Below, in pieces: positions 1 to 10,994 of a DNA stretch of 64,000 nucleotides. The stretch's first letter is position 1; every line of letters begins with the position of its first letter. The notes beneath the pieces were generated by a model. It was not told where the DNA came from. It made no database searches and worked only from the letters and a program-made list of their open reading frames with translations. The stretch covers positions 5,190,001 through 5,254,000 of the forward strand of contig NC_063158.1 in the NCBI RefSeq assembly GCF_020921035.1, read 5' to 3'. The DNA is from Rhodamnia argentea. Its lineage: Eukaryota; Streptophyta; Magnoliopsida; Myrtales; Myrtaceae. The position numbers were made by a program, and so were the translations under genes.

Positions 1-600
1 GAGGCCCAAATTTGTAAATATTTTTTTTATAAATTAATTTAGTAAATACTTTTTAAAAAAAATTAATTTGGAAAAAAACCTGCAAAATTCTTATTTTTTT
101 TTAAAATCGGGGCCAAATATCCATAATATTCCATGGCCAGTTGATTTTGCCATTTACTATTTTTCGGGATTTCTCGAAATTTTACCTATTTTTTTGGGAC
201 ATATTTTCCCAAAATGCCAAAATTGTTATTTTCTTTTAAATCGGGAGCCGAATATCAATAATAGTCCATCACCAGTAGATTGTGGCCATTTACTCTTTTT
301 CAGGATTTCTCTAAATTTTATTCATTTTTTTGGGAGAGATTTTCCCAGAATGGCAAAATTGGGGTTTTTTCCTAATTTATTTTTTAAAAAAAGTATATAC
401 TAAATTATTTTTAAAAAAAATTGATTGTGGCCATTTACTCTTCCACGGCCGAATGAGGCCCAAATTTGTAAATATTTTTTTTATAAATTGATTTACTAAA
501 TACTTTTTTTACAAAAATTAAATTGGAAAGAAACCCGCAAAATTCTTATTTTTTTTAAAATCGGGGGCCAAATATCCATAATATTCCATGGCATTTCATT
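1..600. repeat. AT-rich repeat, about 450-bp unit present about 1.3 times
   Basis: The block starting at position 1 (GAGGCCCAAATTTGTAAATA and the next ~120 bases) recurs at 452-590 with few differences, giving a direct-repeat period of about 451 bp. A third, more diverged copy of the first ~75 bases lies at 1972-2046. The sequence is very AT-rich with runs of T and A and no convincing coding potential. It could be part of a larger retroelement or satellite that continues to the left of the window; I cannot assign a family. Confidence 0.6.
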
Positions 601-1886
601 GTGACCATTGCAGCATTGAATTCTTCAAATTGTCAATGATTTTTTCCTATTGTTTTCTTTTCTATGTTTTTTTGTCAATTTTTAATTTTTTTATTTTCTT
701 TTTCCGAATTTTCAAATTATTTTAAAAAATTATTTTTTTGCACTGGGTCAAATTCGGAATGCAATTCTCGGGTCATCTGATAACCTAAAAATGAATATGG
801 ACATAATTGTGAAAATGAGTCCAAAAAAAATTTAACCACATTAGGCGAAACTTTTTTATTTTCCCTGTCTCCAAGTACGGCTCTACCTATTATTTTTTTT
901 TTTAAATAGAGCGCTACAAAAAATCATGAAGGAGAACACGATAGCATACTTCGACATAGGGTAAATAAAAAAATTCGCCCTAATCTCGTTGATTTTTTTT
1001 TAATCGGGTCAAATGCGGTCCACACTTCTCGTATTGGCTATCCGATAACCCTTTTTTTAAGTTATTTTCCTAAAAATTTATTTTAAACTTTTAAAACAAA
1101 ATTTACATTCACAACAATTTAAAAAAATTTACTAATAACCTATATGTAACATACATGATTCAGATATAAATAACAATCACATAAATAAATCTACACTTAC
1201 GAAACTGTAAAAAATAATAAAAAAGAAATTTACCTCAAATTATCGAGAGAGCGCACGCACCGAATGAGGAGCTCAAACTGTCAAGAAAAAGTACCGAATT
1301 AATTTAAATATTAATATAAAAATGTAGTACTAACAACATATAAATAAAAATTCATACTTAACTATAAAGAAATGTGTCTAAGGAAGAGCGTTTGCGGGAC
1401 AGTAAGAGCGTCTAAGAGAGAGACAGTTTGAAAGAGGGAAGAAATGAGAGAATGTTTTGAGACGGACGAAAAACGTTTGAAAGAGAGGGAGAGCGACAAA
1501 GCGTTTCCAAAAAGAGAAGAAATGAGAGAAGGAGAGGAAGAGAGAATTTAAAGAAGTGAAGAGAAGAGCAGCAGAAAATCTGGAGTATTTTGCGTATTGT
1601 AGCGCCCGACGCCGCAAGACGCAAAATGCGGGGGAGAGGAGAGCCCCTACTCTTTCGCGGCACAAACTCACGCGAGGAGACCGCCACACGGAAAACGGGG
1701 ACAGCGACACAGAGGAGAGGGGAGGGGGCAGCACGGAAGAGAGGGGAAGGGGGGGCGACACGTGGGGGGGGGGGCGGGCACCCCGCTCGGGCAGCTGGGC
1801 CTGGCGAGCCGGCCCGGGGCCCCCCACCTGTCCGCTCGGCAGTTCAACTCGCTGAGCGGCCCGGCGGGGGGCCCACCACCGCCCTA
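601..1886. other. Repeat-like intergenic DNA, AT-rich then purine-rich/GC-rich
   Basis: 601-1370 is AT-rich low-complexity DNA. 1380-1570 is strongly purine-rich on the plus strand. 1600-1886 is GC-rich with G runs and degenerate relatives of the palindromic unit described next. Open frames here, including a 250-codon one on the minus strand, have composition-driven sequences (Arg/Pro/Ser-rich) and no family resemblance, so I do not call a gene. Confidence 0.5.
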
Positions 1887-1976
1887 GCTCGGCAGCCCAC
1901 CTGCCGAGCAGCCCTTGCTCGGCGGCCCGGCTGCCGAGCGGGTCTCGCTCGGCACCCCAACCGCCGAGCGAGACCC
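1887..1976. repeat. Three tandem 30-bp palindromic units
   Basis: Three head-to-tail 30-bp units start at 1887, 1917 and 1947. Each has the form GCTCGGC, 9 variable bases, GCCGAGC, then a 7-base spacer, so every unit can form a 7-bp-stem hairpin. The second spacer (GGGTCTC) is the exact reverse complement of the third (GAGACCC), extending the last hairpin (1940-1976) to a perfect 14-bp stem with a 9-base loop. Degenerate units lie upstream from about 1790. The array abuts the third copy of the AT-rich repeat. Confidence 0.8.
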
Positions 1977-2227
1977 AAATCGGTAAATATTTATTTTTAA
2001 AAAATATTTTCGTAAATATTTGATTTAAAAAAATTAAATTGGAAAAAAACCCTAAGAATCCCTCTAGCAAATCTCTTGTTAGTGAATGGACCAATAACCA
2101 ATCCCATGAGGGCAAGAACCCATATTTCAAATGTGTTGTTCGAGGGCCATAACCAATCCAATTAGGACAGTGAGTGATTGTCGAAGCGAGGGGACTCGGT
2201 CAAGAGAGTTCTTTAAATGGGGAGTTT

Positions 2228-2465
2228 GTCACATCTCAAGTCCCACATTGATTGGGCAAGGACTTGTTGAGTGATCAATAAGTCATCACTAACCCTTAAG
2301 TGGCCTCCATCGTGTTGTTACTCAAAGTATTCCTTTTAGGAGCTTGGCCCTCATGGATCAAGTCAGGTCCTACAATAATTGCAACCTCAATCTCCAGGAT
2401 TAATACGGATACAGAGACACCAGTTTGGGTTTGGTCCTTAAGCATTTTGCAACGAAGGGTATCAA
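2228..2465. mobile_element. Possible LTR-retroelement remnant
   Basis: The segment opens with TGTCACATCTCAAGTCCCAC, a form common at the 5' end of plant LTRs, and continues as non-coding sequence. No second LTR, primer-binding site or coding part is seen nearby, so family and extent are uncertain. Confidence 0.3.
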
Positions 2466-3080
2466 TGGTTTAGTTCGGCTCGATTTTTCACTGAACCGTT
2501 GAGATGTAAGCTTGAACTGAACCAAACTCGCCCAGAACTGAATATGAACAGAACCAAAAAATCGACTTTGGTAAGATTCAATTTTCGATTTTTATGCTTA
2601 TTTTTATTTTTCCCCCTCTTCCTCCTTTCCCTCCGGATGCGTCCTCGCTCCTCGGTTCTCCACTTCTGTCTTTGAATGGTTCCCTCGAATCCCAGCCCCG
2701 ATTGCAATGATTCCATTTCCTTGCTTCCTTGGAGGTCCACATCCAAGCGCCCCACCTGGTGCTGCAGTGGGCGAGGAGAGGAGGGGTGTTCGGGCGGCTC
2801 CTTGCGGTTAAGTTCCAGCTCGTCATGACCAGGTTCGTCGATAGCATCAGCGACGGCGGCTGCAGCTACCGCAGCCCGATGCCTTGGGATCAAATCCGCC
2901 ACGGGGAGCGCCAGCTCTCTTTCGACGAGACTCCGATCTTCCTGCATCACACCAGCCGTCGACTTCGACTATGCCTATTTGCAACCTCGATCCACGGAAC
3001 TAAAAGGGGAAACAAATAACTAGCGATAACGACATAGAATTATAAACTTAGAGTTTTACTTAATGAATAGTCCAATGCAA
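2466..3080. other. GC-rich tract with unidentified open frames
   Basis: About 2600-2990 is GC-rich and open in several frames on both strands (minus 2462-2950; plus 2729-3019). None of the translations matches a family I recognise. It may be a gene fragment captured by a repeat, because AT-rich flanks with CGGTTCGG-like motifs surround it. Confidence 0.3.
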
Positions 3081-3084
3081 CTTG

Positions 3085-3476
3085 TCATGGAAAACTACAA
3101 TAACCTCCAGGACCACCATAACTACACCAATAGCCAAAGGCTTGTCCCAACGAAACACGATAGTTTTTCAAATCATAGACGTACGATTTATCCACACCTA
3201 CCGACACTTCTTCCGAAGGATGAAAGCGTACATCATGTCCACTAATCCATTCCAGTTGTCGGACGTATGTTGCGTGTGCCAAATCCCCATCAGGCTTCTG
3301 ACCCACCACCCATCGGAGGACAAATTCCATTACTTCCGGCAGCGCCGACTCCTCCCCAAGAAATATTTTGCGCACCATCTCGCAGATTTAAAAACAGCTC
3401 CTTTGTCCAGTAGCCTATCTGAGTTGGAGGGTCACCAAGTATCAGCCACCAATTCCCCGTTATCCGGTCCTGATTA
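3085..3476 (-). pseudogene. Neprosin-domain pseudogene, terminal-exon fragment
   Basis: Read on the minus strand from 3476, the sequence encodes a stretch with NWWLILGDPPTQIGYW, then GAAGSNGICPPMGGG, and ends near 3085 with YGGPGGYCSFP and a stop. These match, in order, the terminal exon of the intact neprosin gene at 6776-8780 ([38 protein letters not shown]). The N-terminal and C-terminal halves lie in different frames, so at least one frameshift separates them, and no upstream exons are found on this strand. It lies opposite in orientation to the other neprosin copies. Confidence 0.75.
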
Positions 3477-4082
3477 AAAGTAGAATTGATTTAAATTGAT
3501 TTCGGGAAGATCACAATATGGAGTTTAATTCAAAAATGATGCTTAACCCGTTCGACTTGGATCGGAAGATCATGTTGAACTCCACCATAAGTGGAACCTG
3601 GAAGGGGTGGGTTGACGTCACAACTCAAGATTAGTCCGGTCTTCGGGATCTCCTGTTCTGATGTCATATTAAATTTAGTGAGACCACTGTCACTTATTCT
3701 AAAAGTTTAAACTTTTAGATGAATGCATGATTTAATATTTAAATATTCTATCAATTTATGTCAATGAAAGTAAGTCGCACATCAACGTTTCGACCGGTCG
3801 AGGCTGCTATGACTCTTTCATGTACGATGAGTCCTCGAGCAATTATCTGAGGTTTTCCCAATCTGAATTTTTCCCCATATCCAGCACGTAGAACAAGTTC
3901 ACCACAGTCGGTTGCGACTTGAAGACTATATTTTGAGACCGCCATGAAACTGACGATGGAGATTAAAACCATAAGATCGGACTGTGGATACTGGTGCGAA
4001 ACCTCATTAATTAGGCATTGATCTCTCATTGTTTTTCCTAATACCTTCATCTTTCTTATCTCTGAGTGTGTAGAAATCAGCA

Positions 4083-4276
4083 ATGGCACTAATGAAACTG
4101 TGGTTGACATAATTGCAATAAATTTAGGACTTTTTTGATAATTTTTCCTTTTACATGGTGTTCATGGTTCTCAGGGCGAAGCAACAAGCATTTCCGAAGA
4201 TGATTCGGAGATAGAGGCACAATTGAAGATTTTGAACAAGCCTCCCGTCAAGACATTTCTGCTACTGCTTATATGA
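4083..4276 (+). pseudogene. Neprosin-domain pseudogene, exon-1 fragment
   Basis: The first seven codons of the family's exon 1 (MALMKLW) start at 4083. About 50 bases of unrelated AT-rich sequence follow. Homology resumes at about 4157 with the end of the signal peptide, [20 protein letters not shown] and PPVKTF, as in the intact gene. Upstream (3950-4082) and downstream (4260-4490, 5244-5590) DNA matches the flanks of the copy at 11,220-12,075, so this is a tandem-duplicate remnant. Exons 2-7 are missing. Confidence 0.75.
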
Positions 4277-4549
4277 ATTTTTGCAGCGTTTTTTCTTAAT
4301 GGGATTTCACGTCGCATAATAATGAGTTTGAAGCGCTTCTCTTCTGAGTTCTACCCATGCCGATGTCGATTCTTTTCCTCCATAATGAGTTTTAACCTAA
4401 CAAGTTCAATAATGTGTTAATATGTTGAAAAAGAGACTATCTTTAAACGCGACACTGAAGGATTGATCGATTGATTGTTCTTTAATTTGGTGCGTGCTAG
4501 CAGGATTAGCCCATCAAATTTTCGCCTTTTTGTGGTGTGATTATTTTTC

Positions 4550-5233
4550 GGGAGAAGTATATTACAAGTGTCATAAGTTGTATATGGCACTCGCACTCAC
4601 TTTAATATCAAAACTTTCAAAACGATCAATTAAGTGTCAGTTTTTTTTAAAACGATCAGTTAAGTGTCAACTCTGATTTACTTGCCGGGAATCCTACGTG
4701 GCTTTTTTTTTAATTCATATATGAGTTTACATGGCTTGCAAGAAATACACGTGGACTTTAATTTAAAAATTATCTAAAATATTTAAAAAATTAAATAGAT
4801 AAAAATAAGCTAAAAATTAAAATAAAGAAAGGTTTCGTTCAGGCAACGGGGGTCAGCGACCCCCGCCGGCCAACCCCCACCCTCACAGCTTGAATGAAAC
4901 CATCCCATCCCTTTTTTTTTTTCAAAGATTTCAGCTTATTTTTTATTTAATTTAATTTTTCTATTAATTTTTTATCTTAAAAGTCAACATGAAAGTCCAC
5001 TTGGCCAGAATATGCTACATCATGTAATAAATTTAAATGTAAAAGCCACATATTTTATTTGATCGGAATTTCTCCAATTTGTTTGGCACTTAAGTGATCA
5101 TTTTTTTTTTTCGATTTTGGCACTTTAGTGATCCTTTTTTTTTTTTTTTTGCACTTAAGTGATGGTTTTGAAAGTTTTGGCACTAAAATGAGTGTCGTAC
5201 ACAACTTATTGGCACTTGTAATGTTCTTCTCCC
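4550..5233. mobile_element. Mutator-like MITE, 684 bp, with 10-bp target-site duplication
   Basis: The ends are inverted: GGGAGAAGTATATTACAAGTG on the left pairs with CACTTGTAATGTTCTTCTCCC on the right, and similarity continues inward for about 90 bp. The element is flanked by identical 10-bp copies of ATTATTTTTC (4540-4549 and 5234-5243). Long TIRs with a 9-11 bp duplication are typical of Mutator-superfamily derivatives. There is no transposase. The interior has a GC-rich patch at 4845-4895 and poly-T runs. It inserted into the duplicated neprosin 3' flank. Confidence 0.85.
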
Positions 5234-5243
5234 ATTATTTTTC

Positions 5244-5717
5244 CGGTCTAGCTTCACTACCCGTATTCACCGCTTTTATGAGGTTCTTTGGGTCCTAAAA
5301 ATGAAACTATTGAGTAGATTAAGCCTAATAAACTAAGTTAATTAAATTAAAATACTTTATGAAATAGTGAAATCTAACTCTCCACATTACTCAAAATTAC
5401 AAATTATTGCATAATTTTTAGATTATAACTGACTCTGCCCATCCCATCTCAACGTACTTTTTAATATACAATAATAAGAGATTGAGTTTATCAATTTCTT
5501 TTCCACGGGTCAATGACAGTTATAGAATGAAGTAATATTATGGACAAATAGAGTCAAAATAATGACAAGCTTGTATTTTTTTTTTACAGATGGCAAACAT
5601 GCATATTATTCAGTGAAAATTATATGATTATTCATAAAGGTAGTTGAACTTTATTGTGGATCCGTTATTGCTTCAAAGCAAAAGAGAAACTTGGATAACA
5701 CCTATCTATATAGATAT

Positions 5718-5756
<39 letters not shown>

Positions 5757-6600
5757 GCCAAGAAAGATAACACCTATATAAAATACTACTTATTTGCGTT
5801 TTTTCTTGGATAAACAGATGCAGTCTAAACTAATTGATGGGGCATGATCATTAGCTATTTTTTCTTGGATAAACAGGCAAGGGAAATAAGTTCCCCGTTG
5901 TTTAAAAGCTTCGATAACTTTAAATGGAAATTAGTAAACAAAGTGACATGACAGCTAAATGTCATAAGATAAGGATATTGAACCAACATTCTTAGCATTT
6001 TATAGGATTACCAAAAAGATTTTAGAGTTGCTTGTAATTGGTTTTAAAACATGTGAGATGGCAAACGTCGGTCGGAGGATGCTCGAAGAGGGCTGGATGA
6101 GGGTTGCCCTCACCCCGATCTGTTCGAGGTCCACCCTCGCCGACCATAGGCGAGCCCTCGACGAGGCTGGCCTCGCCTGATCTAACGAGGGCTTGTAGGC
6201 CCTCGCCCAGCCGCAAGGAGCTCGCGGCAAAGAATAAAAAAATAAAAATAAATAAAAACTAGAATCGAAATTGTCTTTGGACGAAATGTCCTTAATCAGT
6301 CGAAATATTTAGCCCCCCGGTATTAAGCCCTTATTTGAAATTGTCATGGCCACTTCAAGACCTTAGTTAAGACTAACATGGCCACTTCCGGCCCTTGTTC
6401 GAAAAAATGAGAGTACTTTTAAGTTTTTATTTGAAATTTTTCATTAATTACACAATGACCTGCCATTCACATGTGCAATAAATAACTACTCATTTGCCGC
6501 TTTAGTCAAACACAAAAAGAGGAAGGACCAAAAAAAAGGGTGGTTGTGCAGCTTGTTGCTTCTGTATTCCTTTAAGAGCAGATAATATCTTCGCCTCTTA
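5244..6600. other. Intergenic: duplicated neprosin flank, AT microsatellite and GC-rich repeat
   Basis: 5260-5590 matches 11,870-12,065, the equivalent flank of another neprosin copy. 5720-5753 is an (AT)n microsatellite. 6070-6230 is a GC-rich island rich in GGCGAGG/CCTCGCC words inside AT-rich DNA, with a composition also seen inside several MITEs of this window. I see no supported gene. Confidence 0.55.
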
Positions 6601-6702
6601 AAATGGTAAAATCATTCATGTAAAAATGGAATCAACGACCGAGATCGAAAACCACCGGATCCAACGGGGGATATCGGCCGCTTAAGAGGCGCTAGACCTC
6701 GT

Positions 6703-6709
6703 TATATAG
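6703..6709 (+). promoter_or_regulatory. TATA box of the intact neprosin gene
   Basis: TATATAG sits about 70 bp upstream of the ATG at 6776, leaving room for a short CT-rich 5' leader. At the matching place the decayed copies have TTAATTAGG (near 4005) and TTAAATAGG (near 11,283), so only the intact copy keeps a good TATA core. Confidence 0.6.
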
Positions 6710-6775
6710 GCACTTCTCTCTCATATTTTCTTATACCTATCTTCGCATCTCGAAGGAGAGCTTCGGGACACAGCA

Positions 6776-8780
6776 ATGGCTCTGGTGAAACTGTTGCTGG
6801 CGCATCTCATTTTGTGCAGCGTTTATGGTTATTGGGGCAAAGCAACAAGCATTTCCAATGATGATTCGGAGATAGAGGCACAACTAAAGATTTTGAATAA
6901 GCCTGCCGTCAAGACATTTGTGGTACTGCTTCTACAAATTCACAGCTTCTTCTATTTTTAACAACAATTTCTGCAAGTATTTTTCTCAGCAAGTACTAAT
7001 GTTTGCTTGACAAATGGTTTGACCATGTTCGATACTTCTACGAAGACTAAAGACGGAGAAACCATCGATTGTGTGCCCATTCACAAGCAACCGGCATTCG
7101 ATCATCCTTTACTCAAAGATCATAAAATTCAGGTAAAGATGTTTATCAATTTTTCCCCCCAGCAATCAACCAAACTAGGGGAATAGTCTAAACATGAAAT
7201 TTGGGTCTCTCATGTTTTCCTTGATTTTCATGATTTTTGTGCAGCTAGAACCCAATTTGCCTCCTTTTGAAAAGGATACACCTCCCCCGAATGCAAAATC
7301 CGTAAATTTCGGCTTGAGAGAACCTTGCCCCGTCGGAACAGTTCCCATCCCTCGAGTGACCAAGGAAGATTTGATAAGGGCAAGATCCATTCCTAAAATG
7401 CCATCTATATCTACTAGGGGACAGACTAATTACAATCAACATGTACTCTCTCTCTCTCTCTCTCTCTCTCCGTCTCTAGTGTGTACAAGAATCAATAATG
7501 AGAAATATTGAAATCCGATTGGATTTCATTCAAATAAGATATTATGTATGCCTATTGAATCATGGAACCATTGACAACATTCAACTAGGGATGAAAGTAA
7601 GAATTATAAGATTTTTCTCACACCATCTGCTTTAAAGTATGTACGATCACGCACAGGTGGTTTCTTTAAGAGACAATCAGGTAGAAAACATCAAATATGG
7701 AGCTGGTGCGAGGATGACCGTCTACAATCTAACTGTTGCTCCTGACCAGTTCAGCTCACACAATATATGGCTTGAGACAGGTCCTATAGAGCATATTAGC
7801 ATGATCGCAGCCAGTTGGCAAGCAAGTGATAGCTTTTTTTAAGTTTTAGGAAGTCAAATTACGATTATGAAAAGAGAAAGCGAGAATTTGTCTAACGTGT
7901 TTTATTTGCTAGGTCAATCAACAATTAAATGGCGATAGAATTTCCCGATTATTCACATACTGGACGGTTAGTTTGGACATGCTTTGTTAATTGGTTTCCC
8001 CATTGAAAACTCCGTTCCTCCAATTTTTGTATGCAAACCGGAGCAAAGTCGGATCATCCGTTGACTAAAGCATTGTTCCTGTAGGGTGATGGTCATCACA
8101 ATGGGTGCTATAACGTGCTATGCCCAGGTTTTGTTCAGATCGATAGGGAAGTAACAACCAATTATCCATTCTACGATACTTCCGTCATCGGCGGGAAGCA
8201 ATACGAGCTGCTGCTTCGAGTTGAACAGGTAAGCTTGATTCATCAAAGCTCATCCAAGGCATATCAGCATTCTCAGCCTTAAATAAAGATGTCCACATCG
8301 TATTTTCTGGCAGAAAGATCGAATCGGGTAAATGTCGGACCTTTCTAACATGCGCAATGAAGCTTGTTAATGAGATACTTTGTTTCCGGCCAGGACTTGT
8401 ATACCGCGAACTGGTGGTTGATCGTGAACGATGATCCTCCGGTTAAAGTGGGTTATTGGCCGAAGGAACTGTTCGCCTATCTACGCAATGGCTCGCTGCA
8501 TGCGGCTTGGGGAGGAATCGGCATGGAGGGAAGTGATGGATACTGTCCTCCGATGGGAAGTGGTCGATTTCCCGACAGCGACTCCGATTACACACATGCG
8601 GCGTACTTCAGGAATATGTACTGGCTTTACAGATTTAGCGCCCGCCTTCAACCTTCCAAGAAAATCCGAGAATACGTCGATAAGTCCAACGTTTATGGCT
8701 TGACGAACCATGGCAATGTACGGAAAATGGGGTACACACTTGGCTATGGAGGCCAGGGAGGTTACTGTAGAGCCCAATGA
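6776..8780 (+). CDS. Neprosin-domain (DUF4409-DUF239) secreted protein
   Basis: A seven-exon model of 393 aa: 6776-6922, 7046-7132, 7245-7442, 7657-7821, 7913-7966, 8085-8228 and 8394-8780. All junctions keep the frame. Residues 1-25 look like a signal peptide ([18 protein letters not shown]). The DUF4409 part carries [21 protein letters not shown]; the neprosin part carries [45 protein letters not shown] and a C-terminal GYGGQGGYC. Pitcher-plant neprosin is a secreted prolyl endopeptidase of the glutamic peptidase type; most plant paralogues have no proven role. Intron 4 begins GCAAGT, a GC-AG intron. The exon 1 donor (6923 rather than 6920) is my least certain boundary. It is the only whole copy in a cluster of five. 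Length is close to the usual ~400 aa. Function as a peptidase is inferred from family only. Confidence 0.85.
7445..7473. repeat. (CT)n microsatellite in neprosin intron 3
   Basis: About 14 CT units begin two bases after the exon 3 donor GT. They are therefore transcribed and lie at the 5' end of intron 3. Confidence 0.9.
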
Positions 8781-8811
8781 TTTCCAGGGAAGAAGTAGTT
8801 TTGAGCAGCTT

Positions 8812-8817
8812 AATAAA
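8812..8817 (+). terminator. Poly(A) signal of the neprosin gene
   Basis: A canonical AATAAA lies 32 bp after the stop codon. The plant near-upstream element is often degenerate, but this one is perfect and well placed. Confidence 0.5.
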
Positions 8818-8869
8818 GCAAAGCTTGAGCACCTTCTGTAATTCCAAATTGCTTTTTGAACTATTTTCT

Positions 8870-9680
8870 AGGGCCGAGCATAACGAACCTATTGAATCGG
8901 AAATCACCTTAACCGAACTAAACTGGCCAATTTGATCCGATTCTCGGGGGCTCCGGTCCGGTTCCCCGTTACAGTCAATTCGGTTTCCGGTTCCAAAGGG
9001 GAATCCCACCGGACCAACCCATATTTTTTTTTTTGGAAAAAATTCCGAAATGTAAATCAAAACTCAAATCTAAGATGCTTGGGATGCTTAGTATGACTTT
9101 CAGGTTTAGTGACAACGCAATGTAATTAACGAGAGATGGCCCGTTGAATATGTGGTTAACGAAAAAAAAATTAACGACAAATCGCCAAAAAAAAAAGCAC
9201 CCGGTCTAATAATTGGATCGCCTGGAAATCAGACCAGACCGAATGGTGCTGTCACAGTTTTTTTATGGAGGAAACAGGGAGACGGGATTCACCGATTTCA
9301 AATTTTTTTTGTTACCTTCCCATGTTTAAGTATTTAGAAAGGGCCAAGAAGCACTAATTTGAAAGGGAAATCTCACAAATCGAAGTAAGTGGATATTATT
9401 CCACCAAAGAAAAGATAGTAGTGTATATGATTCTCCAGCCAAAGAAAATATTTGGGAATATTGTTTTTAAATTAAAATAAAATTAATAACTCAAAAAAAG
9501 AAATAGGAATGTGAATATCTAATATTCTTTGTACTTTCAATTAATTTAGGATTTTGGGACCGATGAATCAATGGCCGTGGAGAAAGGTTCATTAGCCTCT
9601 GCTTCTTTCAACATAAGTTTGCATCTTCAGACGGCCTAAGAAGTAAGAACCACGAACACCACACGAAACCCGTTGAAGTT
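8870..9680. other. Intergenic, repeat-like
   Basis: 8875-9250 has repeated CGGTTC/GAACCG-type words and A runs, similar in style to 2460-2580. 9250-9680 is AT-rich. No gene is supported. A 141-codon minus-strand frame overlaps the neprosin terminal exon and is a shadow. Confidence 0.4.
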
Positions 9681-10511
9681 TGTTTGCAAAATAAACAAAA
9701 GGGCCGTTTCTTTCAATTCCACATCGGATGGAAGAAAGAGCGCAAGTCACTTTATTAATTAGAATGCTGTTATAATCTTTCAAATAACGCAATGGGCAAG
9801 TGGGCTAAACCTCACTACACTAACTTGCAGGTGCGCGATTATTAGGTGCCATTAGTACCCTTGCGCGATCGCAGGTAATTATCGGCATTAATCAATTAAA
9901 TTTAATAAAATTAACTGTAATATCCTAGCAAAATCGTGCGGCTGTTCACTTAGGAGTTACAGTTATTTTTAATATTAATTTCGAATTTTAATCGATTAAT
10001 TACGCCCAATGGTTGCAACTCTTCGGGCTTGATAGTTTCGGACATAAAGAGTTGCGTCCGTGCGAGTTAGCGGTTTTAAAACTTCGAAAAGCTGCAATCT
10101 CTCATAATAAACTGTTTTTGGGGAAATGAAAAGGTGTGATTGAATAAAATGTTTTCGGACACGACGAGTTGTATGAGAATTAACTACTTTTCGGACGCGA
10201 AAAGTCGTGTTCTTTTCTCATTATATATTCAACTATACTGTTCATCTTCATAACTTCGCTTCTTCAATTTCATATTTTTATTTCTTTCATAAAGAGATGC
10301 GGTCTTCTTTTCTGATTGTGTTTCAAAAGAGTTCTTGGAAAAGCATTAGAATTGCTATGTAATATTCTCATTTGAGACTTTGTTGTATTCTAGAGGATCT
10401 TTGCCAGTAATCATTAGCAACGTCATGGGACAAATAACTCCCTAAAGAGAGTGCTATCACGTTTGAGAGTCTAATTCCATTGTTTATCCCATTCGCTAAA
10501 TTTCCCAACAA
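9680..10511 (+). mobile_element. Probable Copia-type solo LTR (fossil)
   Basis: The segment has LTR features: a CCACATCGG motif near the left end, a GCAACTCTTC/AAGAGTTGC inverted motif inside, a TATATATT stretch near 10,224, and the end TTTCCCAACA at 10,511. No internal coding region or second LTR is seen, so it reads as a solo LTR. The left edge is uncertain. It abuts a neprosin scrap on its right side. Age cannot be set without a partner LTR. Confidence 0.45.
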
Positions 10512-10514
10512 AAC

Positions 10515-10693
10515 CGATGGTCTCAACCATGGCGGATACTTCAGGCGGCCGTACTACATTCCTTCCGGTAGAAGTTTGCATCTTTCCTCTTTCGTTCAAG
10601 GCGTTCGAGTGGGTCGCCAGATCTCACGTTTATGAACTGGTTTACGATCGCCTTGTTCTCGCTCAGTTATGGAGGCCCGGGAGGTGATTGTAG
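10515..10693 (+). pseudogene. Neprosin-domain scrap, end of terminal exon
   Basis: Short pieces translate as HGGYFRRP and, further on in another frame, SLSYGGPGGDC followed shortly by stops. They resemble HAAYFRN and [10 protein letters not shown] of the intact neighbour and are in the right order and spacing. The middle is degraded. This is a weak call that depends on context: it lies between two better neprosin copies. Confidence 0.45.
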
Positions 10694-10994
10694 ACTTCAG
10701 TGGCTTTACAAGGAAAACCTGCTCTGAGCTAATAAGCAAAGCTGCTCCTTTGACGGTCGTAAACTTTTTCCTAACCATTTTTCTACTTTTGAGTATGTGC
10801 TTAAAATTCCATGATTGTCATCAATACAGCTATATTTATAAATTCACTATGAAAGCTCAACCTAAATATGATTTTAGAGACAATAGATTGAATAAATAGC
10901 AACAATTGCGCAAGAACTAGTAGTAGTCGATGTAAATCTGATTCCGAACTCTACTATTAGAAGGGAAGAAAAATAAACAATTTAACGCACAATG

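Noticed and set aside
1378-2130. 250-codon open frame on the minus strand (and overlapping 91-136 codon frames)
   Set aside because: Composition follows the purine-rich and GC-rich repeats (Arg/Pro/Ser runs), no family resemblance, and it spans the palindromic array and the AT-rich repeat boundary.
2466-3019. GC-rich open frames as a real gene
   Set aside because: Open on both strands, no recognisable protein, embedded in repeat-like flanks. Kept only as an unidentified tract.
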